In this document: one piece after another, positions 58,402-64,000 of the stretch
How positions within the stretch are numbered: position 1 is the stretch's first letter
Layout: every line of letters starts with the position of its first letter
Notes under the pieces: generated by a model
Seen by the model: the letters and a program-made list of their open reading frames with translations, nothing else
Database searches by the model: none
What the model was told of the DNA's origin: nothing
DNA from: Pseudoramibacter sp.
GTDB taxonomy: Bacteria; Bacillota; Clostridia; Eubacteriales; Eubacteriaceae
Assembly (NCBI RefSeq): GCF_022484225.1
Contig: NZ_JAKVLT010000001.1
Location: 1 to 64,000 of the forward strand
Direction of reading: 5' to 3'
Length of the DNA stretch: 64,000 nt
Position numbers and translations under genes: made by a program

Positions 58402-59901
58402 TTAACGCACATTGCCCTGAATCTGACGGATGACTGCGTTGACAATGTCGTCGACAAGATTGCCGTCGAGATTAACTGAAGTCCCGACCGCTGGCTTTTC
58501 AAAACATTCACCGGTGACTTCTTCTGCTTCCTTGCGGATATCATCGGCTTCTTTCAAACCATAGGCCACACGGCGAATGTTCAGCAAATTCATCGGCCCA
58601 ACGTTGTCCGATGTGGCACTGCCGCCGACGGCACCGCAGCCCAGTGTCAGAGACGGCATCAAACCCGTCGCCGCACCGATGCCGCCAAGGGAACTGGGGC
58701 AGTTAACAATAATTCTGGACGCCGGCACACGGGCTGCGAAATAATCCACCAATTTGTCATTTTCCGTGTGAATGCTGAAGGTGTGCCCGGCCCCTTCGTA
58801 GTGCAGAATTTCCGTGACTTTCTGGCAGACTTCCTTGTAATCTTTACCGGTGTAGAAGGCCAGAATCGGACAAAGTTTTTCATTTGAATATGGATGTCCC
58901 AAACCAACGCCGTCTTCTTTGGCAACCAGCACCCGGACATTCTGGGGGATCGAAAGTTCGGCCAGTTCAGCGATTTTCTGAGCGCTCCGGCCGACGATCA
59001 TCGGATTCATCGTCCCGTTGGCGCGCAGAATGAATTTGCCTAATTTTTTGCTTTCTTCTTCATTTAAGAAATAGGCACCCTGGCTTTCCATTTCTTTTTG
59101 AACAGCTTCTGCCATGTCATCATCACAGATAATCGACTGTTCCGATGCGCAGATCGTGCCGTTGTCAAAGGTTTCAGAGTCCATGATCTGCTTCACGGCC
59201 TTTTTCAAATCCGTGGTGCGGTCCAAATAAGCCGGTCCATTTCCCGGTCCAACCCCAATGGCCGGCGTCCCGGATGAATAGGCTGCACGAACCATGGCCG
59301 CGCCCCCTGTTGCAAGGATCATCGAGACATCCGGGTGCTGCATCAAATTAGATGTGGCCTGCATCGTCGGGATCGTAATGCAGGACACCAGATCTTCATT
59401 GGCACCTGCTTCAGCAATGGCCTGACGAATGACTTTGACGGTTTCCAAAATGCAGCGCAGTGCATTGGGATGAGGTGAAAAGACAATCGCGTTCCCTGCC
59501 TTAATGGCGATTTCTGCTTTGTAAAGCACGGTAGACGTCGGATTTGTTGACGGCACCAAACCAGCGATGACGCCGACAGGAACGGCAATGTCCCGGGTTT
59601 TTTTCGCCGGGTCCCGGCCGATTTCCCCTACCGTTTTCATGTCTTTAATGTAGTCGTAGACCCCTTTGCTCGCAAAAATATTTTTGATGACTTTATCGTC
59701 AACGATGCCGAATTCTGTATCTTCATTGGCCATTTTTGCGAGGCGCTTGGCATTGCGTACGCCGGCTTTGGCAATGTGGGCGATAATATTGTCAATCGTT
59801 TCCTGACTGGCTGAAGCGAGTTCCTGCTGGGCGGTCTTTGCTTTTTCGAGCAGTGTCCTCACCTCTTGAACTGAAAGTAAATCCTTATCGTAAAGCTGCA
59901 T
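58402..59901 (-). CDS. eutE: EutE, acetaldehyde dehydrogenase (CoA-acylating)
   Basis: 499 aa; oxidises acetaldehyde with NAD+ and CoA to acetyl-CoA inside the compartment. Motifs: PVGVIAGLVPSTNPTSTVLYKAEIAIKAGNAI, the catalytic Cys in FDNGTICASEQS, and the C-terminal glycine-rich GGIGAATGLMPSLTLGCGAVGGSATSDNVGPMNLLNI. N-terminal residues (SVQEVRTLLEKAKTAQ) form an encapsulation-type helix. GAAGGAA stands before the ATG. Confidence 0.95.
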   Translation of the reverse strand: MQLYDKDLLSVQEVRTLLEKAKTAQQELASASQETIDNIIAHIAKAGVRNAKRLAKMANEDTEFGIVDDKVIKNIFASKGVYDYIKDMKTVGEIGRDPAKKTRDIAVPVGVIAGLVPSTNPTSTVLYKAEIAIKAGNAIVFSPHPNALRCILETVKVIRQAIAEAGANEDLVSCITIPTMQATSNLMQHPDVSMILATGGAAMVRAAYSSGTPAIGVGPGNGPAYLDRTTDLKKAVKQIMDSETFDNGTICASEQSIICDDDMAEAVQKEMESQGAYFLNEEESKKLGKFILRANGTMNPMIVGRSAQKIAELAELSIPQNVRVLVAKEDGVGLGHPYSNEKLCPILAFYTGKDYKEVCQKVTEILHYEGAGHTFSIHTENDKLVDYFAARVPASRIIVNCPSSLGGIGAATGLMPSLTLGCGAVGGSATSDNVGPMNLLNIRRVAYGLKEADDIRKEAEEVTGECFEKPAVGTSVNLDGNLVDDIVNAVIRQIQGNVR

Positions 59902-59945
59902 GTTTCAATTTCCTTCTTTCACTTTTTATTTTCAAATCCTAGTCA

Positions 59946-60596
59946 TTAATCCAGAGGATTGTCGGCAACATACTGAACGGCATTGGCAAAGGCATCGCAC
60001 GCCGATTGACAGGCCGATTGGCTGCCAGTCAAAAGGGCGCCGCCGAAGTTGGTTTCGGAGGGCGGTGCGTAGAGTTCGCACATCGAGACTTCAGCTGCTT
60101 TCATGGCCGCATCGACACCGTACATTGCTTCAAGGGGCGGTGCGATCAAATAGGCTAATGCCCGACCTTCCGGAATGCCCGCTCCTGCCGACAGATATGA
60201 TCCTGTTCTGGAAATGCAGTGTGCATAATAAACAATAGAGTCATCTTCATTGGCCGATATAAAATGGGCTACATTTTCGATTGTATCGACACAAGCCTCG
60301 AGCCCGCTTTTCACCTCTGCAGGATTCGGTCCTGCGAGCATGCCGATGATTTCACCGGCCAGCTTGGTGTTCGCGTTGTCGGCGCCGCCGTAAAAACTTT
60401 TCGCATAAACCACTTCCACGTCCGCTTTTTTCGTCGCTTCATCAAGCGCTGTATAGGTGACGTCGTCGCAGTCAGCGGTAATCAAAGCCAGGGATTTTAA
60501 ACCCTTCGGAAGATTGAGCGCCGCCGCCATTTCGTCGTCGACATTTGGGATGATTTTCGTTGCGAGCACTTTGGTTTGTAAAATATCTCCCTTCAT
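59946..60596 (-). CDS. eutL: EutL, BMC-T shell protein
   Basis: 216 aa with two permuted BMC domains: TKVLATKIIPNVDDEMAAALNLPKGLKSLALITADCDDVTYTALDEATKK is diagnostic of EutL. It forms trimers with a gated central pore that may admit cofactors. Located between eutC and eutE. Confidence 0.94.
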   Translation of the reverse strand: MKGDILQTKVLATKIIPNVDDEMAAALNLPKGLKSLALITADCDDVTYTALDEATKKADVEVVYAKSFYGGADNANTKLAGEIIGMLAGPNPAEVKSGLEACVDTIENVAHFISANEDDSIVYYAHCISRTGSYLSAGAGIPEGRALAYLIAPPLEAMYGVDAAMKAAEVSMCELYAPPSETNFGGALLTGSQSACQSACDAFANAVQYVADNPLD

Positions 60597-60606
60597 TATG
60601 TCCTCC

Positions 60607-61512
60607 TTACAGCTTCAAATCGGTTCCGCTCGATTTCGTTTCCAACATTTTGAGCAGAATATCTGCAATGTGCGCCCCGGCTTCTGCCGGATTGGTGCCT
60701 TCTTTATGAATGTTGGAAATGACCGTTCTCCGCGCTTCCGGCATTCCAACCGTCGCCTTGTAAGCCATATAGGCCGACATGGACTGCGCTGTGATCAGTC
60801 CTGGCCGTTCGCCGATGAGCACGCAGGTGACGTCGGCACCGGTAATTTCAGAAATCTGATCCATGGACGCAACCCGGCCGTATTTCAAAAAGAAAGGCGT
60901 TCCGACGTCGATGCCGTGGCTTTTCAGCCCTTGAACGATTGCCGGATACACTTCATTGGCGTTGGCTTCAATGGCTGCAGAGCTTAAACCATCGGCAATG
61001 TAGATTTGCACCTTCGGATGTTTAACGCATTTTTCGTCGACCATTTTGGCCCCTTCTTCACTGAGCTTACGCCCCAGATCCGGACGGGTCAGATATTCAT
61101 CTTTATCCCGGCACTGAGACTGAATCGTAAAGAGTCCCATTTTTTCGATAAAGGCTGGATCTACATCGGTGAAGACAGCATCCTGGGCTGCCGAATGGGC
61201 CGCTCTGAATTCCAGAACCGGCAGCGTTTTGTAGCGTGCTCCTGCTTTCCCGATCCCGAGGCGGCATGGTGCCTTGGCTTTCAATTTTGCGTATTCTTCA
61301 CCGTGTTTTGGATGATTTACAAGATACTGAGTTCGAATATCGATTTTTGTAATATCCGGAATTTCTCCAGCTTCCCCTTCTTCACAGACTTCACCTGTTT
61401 TGAAAGCCGTCGCTGGAGCTTCGCTTTCTTTGTCATCATCTAAAAATTTTGAGACATCAATATCTCCCAGGACCTGTTGAACGATATCTTTGATTGTTTG
61501 TTCGTTTACCAT
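60607..61512 (-). CDS. eutC: EutC, ethanolamine ammonia-lyase small subunit
   Basis: 301 aa. The N-terminus (NEQTIKDIVQQVLGDIDVSKFL) is a targeting helix; the core starts near RIGKAGARYKTLPVLEFRAAHSAAQDAVF. With EutB it forms the adenosylcobalamin-dependent lyase that makes acetaldehyde and ammonia. It overlaps nothing and follows eutB by 13 bases. Confidence 0.94.
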   Translation of the reverse strand: MVNEQTIKDIVQQVLGDIDVSKFLDDDKESEAPATAFKTGEVCEEGEAGEIPDITKIDIRTQYLVNHPKHGEEYAKLKAKAPCRLGIGKAGARYKTLPVLEFRAAHSAAQDAVFTDVDPAFIEKMGLFTIQSQCRDKDEYLTRPDLGRKLSEEGAKMVDEKCVKHPKVQIYIADGLSSAAIEANANEVYPAIVQGLKSHGIDVGTPFFLKYGRVASMDQISEITGADVTCVLIGERPGLITAQSMSAYMAYKATVGMPEARRTVISNIHKEGTNPAEAGAHIADILLKMLETKSSGTDLKL

Positions 61513-61525
61513 CTTCTACTCCTGT

Positions 61526-62893
61526 CTAGTCCAAAAATATAGAGGCGTCGCCAGCCAAATCCGTTAATTTGCCATTGTGGGTAATGCCCATCTTTTCAAG
61601 CCATTCATTAAATTCCGGTGTCGGCGTCAACCCGAATATTTCTCTTAATGTCTGGGCTTCGTGATACCCGGTGCACTGATACATGAGCATGCAGTCGTCG
61701 CCTTCAGGCACGCCCATAATATAGTTGCACCCTGCTGCAACCAGCAAAGTAGCCAGATTTTCAATGTCATTCTGATCGGCTTTCATGTGGTTGGTATAGC
61801 AGGCATCGCATCCCATTGGAATCCCGGAAAGTTTTCCCATGAAATGATCTTCAAGACCAGCACGGGTCACCTGTTTGGAGTCGTACAAATATTCAGGTCC
61901 GATAAACCCGACCACTGTGTTGACGAGGAAGGGATGATAATGACGGGCGAGCCCGTAGCAGCGCGCTTCCATCGTGAGCTGATCCCAACCGAAGTTGGCA
62001 TCTGCTGACAATTCCGAACCCTGTCCCGTTTCAAAATACATCACATTCGGTCCGGTGCTGACCCCTTTTGTCATCATGAGATCGTGGCCGTCCTGGAGCA
62101 ATTGCGCGGTTACGCCAAAAGCTTCATTGCCTTTCTGTGACCCCGCAATGGACTGGAACATCAGATCAACCGGGGCATTCATCTTTTCGATGGCTTCCAT
62201 CTGGGTTGAAATATGGGCTAACACACTGCACTGTGTCGGAATGTCCCATTTGACCCGAAATTCATGAAACGTTTTTAAAATCCGCGCCACGTTTTCAACA
62301 GAATCATCGACGGGGTTAAGACCCAAAACCGCGTCACCGCATCCAACACTGAAGCCTTCCATCGTCGATGCCATGATGCCGTCGATATCATCGGTCGTAT
62401 GGTTCGGCTGAAGTCTTGAAGAGAATGTCCCTGGAAGACCGATCGTCGTATTGCAGTGGGCTGTTACCCGGATTTTGCTGGCCGCGTAAACTAAGTCCAA
62501 ATTGGTCATCAATTTGCAGACAGCTGAGACCATTTCGCTCGTCAGTCCCCGGGACGCTCTGCGAATCATTTCGCCTGTCGTGTGTTCATCCAAAAGCCAT
62601 TCCCGGAATTCTCCAACAGTTTTATTTTTAATTTCATCGTAAATGTTCTCGTTGATATCATCCTGGATAATCCGGGTTACTTCATCTTCTTCGTAAGGCA
62701 CCGCCGGATGATTGCGTACTTCTCCCATGGTGATTTGAGAGAGCACCGTTTTTGCAGCAACTCTTTCTTCAGCAGATTCTGCCGCAATTCCTGCCAGTTT
62801 ATCCCCTGACTTTTCCTCGTTTGCCTTTGCCATAACTTCCCTGAGAGAAGTGAAGGTATAACTGTGTCCAAATAGATGTGTTTTTAGAATCAT
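61526..62893 (-). CDS. eutB: EutB, ethanolamine ammonia-lyase large subunit
   Basis: 455 aa TIM-barrel subunit. Recognisable: MILKTHLFGHSYTFTSLREVMAKANEEKSGD at the start, CNTTIGLPGTFSSRLQPNHTTDDIDGIMAS, and NTVVGFIGPEYLYD with the C-terminal MGVPEGDDCMLMYQ. The frame begins at 62911, but AGAGGAGG leads into the ATG at 62893, and that start agrees with homologues. Confidence 0.95.
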   Translation of the reverse strand: MILKTHLFGHSYTFTSLREVMAKANEEKSGDKLAGIAAESAEERVAAKTVLSQITMGEVRNHPAVPYEEDEVTRIIQDDINENIYDEIKNKTVGEFREWLLDEHTTGEMIRRASRGLTSEMVSAVCKLMTNLDLVYAASKIRVTAHCNTTIGLPGTFSSRLQPNHTTDDIDGIMASTMEGFSVGCGDAVLGLNPVDDSVENVARILKTFHEFRVKWDIPTQCSVLAHISTQMEAIEKMNAPVDLMFQSIAGSQKGNEAFGVTAQLLQDGHDLMMTKGVSTGPNVMYFETGQGSELSADANFGWDQLTMEARCYGLARHYHPFLVNTVVGFIGPEYLYDSKQVTRAGLEDHFMGKLSGIPMGCDACYTNHMKADQNDIENLATLLVAAGCNYIMGVPEGDDCMLMYQCTGYHEAQTLREIFGLTPTPEFNEWLEKMGITHNGKLTDLAGDASIFLD

Positions 62894-62928
62894 CTTTCCT
62901 CCTCTGTTCATCTCTTATGTGATGCTGT

Positions 62929-64000
62929 TCATGAATTAAACACAATGGTTTTAATAATCACCGGGCAAACACGCCCGCCTGCCACTGGTTCGCCGATGTC
63001 TATATAATCGCCGGTATCTGCATACAATCCGTCTAAAGAAATGACCGGATGTTCCCGACCGACCAATAAGCTCAGCGCGTTGCCCAGGACTTTGCCAATA
63101 TCATTTTCCGTGATCACAATCAGCGGTGCCGACCGCTTTAATACCTTCTCCGTCCCATCCACAATCGTTTGAGCCAAAGTTTGAATTTCGGCAAAAGTCT
63201 GTGTATTTTGAGCCGATAAAGCGATGGCAACGGGACTGGTCTCGCCGTTTCCCAATAGAACCGGCATTTCCCGCTGAATGGTTTGTGTGATCTTCCCTGG
63301 TGTATCCTCATCCTCCTCTCTGATTTTTAAGACTGGTATATTCTTTATCGGCAGCAAACCCGCTTCATAACGGATCGTACTGCCGCTGACATTCATGGTA
63401 TGGCTGCCGGCACCCACGACGGTTGCCCGAATGGTTTCCCGGGACGGGTAGGTTTCAACAGTAGAAAAAGCTTTTTCTTCCCGCACAGCCTGAGCCAGTA
63501 AATTGCCAATATCTCCATAGGGAAAGCTTCCCGATGGATGTTCATAAAGACACGCAGCTACGCCACCCGAGAACGTGATGCCGTCCAAATGAATAGACGT
63601 ATCCAAGGGATCACCGCCGTTGGTGTAAAGCGCATCGTGACCGGCTTCTCTGGGTTTCAGATTGAGAGCCTGAGCCAAATCCGATGCCAGCTGCCGGCAT
63701 ATTTTTTTAAGTTTTTCGACATCGGCCTGATCTCCTCTATGAATCGGCTGTCCCATTTTTTCTGCGCGCCGTTCTAGGTCCGGAAAGATATTTTTAATGC
63801 GCCCTTCTTCCACCGTGATCAGACGTCCGCCAATATTGAGACATGATGTTCCCATGAGGCGGCCGTTCTGATAAACGGCGATATTGGAAGTGCCGCCGCC
63901 AATATCAATATTGGCGATGGTTTTTTCTTGTTCTCTGGACAAAACGTCCGTTCCTGCCCCACGAGCCGACAGCACGGACTCCAAATCAGGGCCGGCAGTT
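62929..64000 (-). CDS. eutA: EutA, reactivating factor for ethanolamine ammonia-lyase (partial)
   Basis: At least 357 residues; the frame is open through the right edge of the window, so the N-terminus (about 110 residues) is outside. The actin-like ATPase fold is clear: ANIDIGGGTSNIAVYQNGRLMGTSCLNIGGRL and, later, ITFSGGVAACLYEHPSG. EutA exchanges damaged cobalamin in EutBC. Earlier codons such as the TTG at 63984 are only apparent starts. Confidence 0.92.
   Translation of the reverse strand, partial: TAGPDLESVLSARGAGTDVLSREQEKTIANIDIGGGTSNIAVYQNGRLMGTSCLNIGGRLITVEEGRIKNIFPDLERRAEKMGQPIHRGDQADVEKLKKICRQLASDLAQALNLKPREAGHDALYTNGGDPLDTSIHLDGITFSGGVAACLYEHPSGSFPYGDIGNLLAQAVREEKAFSTVETYPSRETIRATVVGAGSHTMNVSGSTIRYEAGLLPIKNIPVLKIREEDEDTPGKITQTIQREMPVLLGNGETSPVAIALSAQNTQTFAEIQTLAQTIVDGTEKVLKRSAPLIVITENDIGKVLGNALSLLVGREHPVISLDGLYADTGDYIDIGEPVAGGRVCPVIIKTIVFNS

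Overview
The window looks like a chromosomal segment of an anaerobic, moderately GC-rich member of the Clostridia, most likely a Eubacteriaceae-type organism. I infer this from the gene content: a MetH without a reactivation domain, an AsrABC sulfite reductase, peptidases, an OpuC-type osmolyte transporter, a WhiA/YvcK/RapZ cluster and a firmicute-style Eut microcompartment operon. The exact genus is not provable from the sequence alone. Most genes lie on the minus strand.

Layout. At 1-5276 sits a minus-strand rRNA operon (16S, tRNA-Ala, tRNA-Ile, 23S; the 5S must lie beyond the left edge) driven by three near-consensus tandem promoters. Diverging from it are smpB and tmRNA, the trans-translation pair. 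At 6.3-9.7 kb are a PsiE-like membrane protein, dCMP deaminase and metH. At 9.7-19 kb is a minus-strand purine operon, purL-purE-purM-purN-purH-purD, ending in a DUF2442 gene and a terminator, with a mapped sigma-A promoter. A metallo-hydrolase gene follows, then an intact IS3-family element that has split a rho-independent terminator.

At 21.3-29 kb lies recD2-comF, then murB-PHP-rapZ-yvcK-whiA. guaB diverges from it under a perfect consensus promoter. At 30.7-35.7 kb is a tight minus-strand operon: 2-hydroxyacid dehydrogenase, SulP transporter with an unusual C-terminal extension, HD hydrolase, maf and xpt. At 35.8-39.6 kb an unusual PEP/pyruvate-binding protein with a RecA/KaiC-like N-terminus faces an XRE-type membrane regulator, with a perfect palindrome between their promoters. 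A MATE exporter, two flavin-binding proteins, a DUF438/hemerythrin/PAS protein, pepC, pepT and asrABC follow. An FMN-binding ferredoxin fusion and a two-gene OpuC-type transporter diverge from asr.

From 52.2 kb to the right edge runs a minus-strand ethanolamine-utilization microcompartment operon, in transcription order eutA(partial)-eutB-eutC-eutL-eutE-eutM-eutM-eutT-unknown-eutN-pduS-like-pduT-like-eutH-eutQ. It can import ethanolamine (EutH), cleave it with adenosylcobalamin (EutBC, with EutT making and EutA restoring the cofactor state), and oxidise acetaldehyde to acetyl-CoA (EutE) inside a shell of EutL/M/M/N/PduT. The visible part has no alcohol dehydrogenase but carries the PduS/PduT pair, which suggests electron export across the shell. 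Between this operon and the OpuC genes is a structured, terminator-bearing RNA candidate that I could not assign to a known class.
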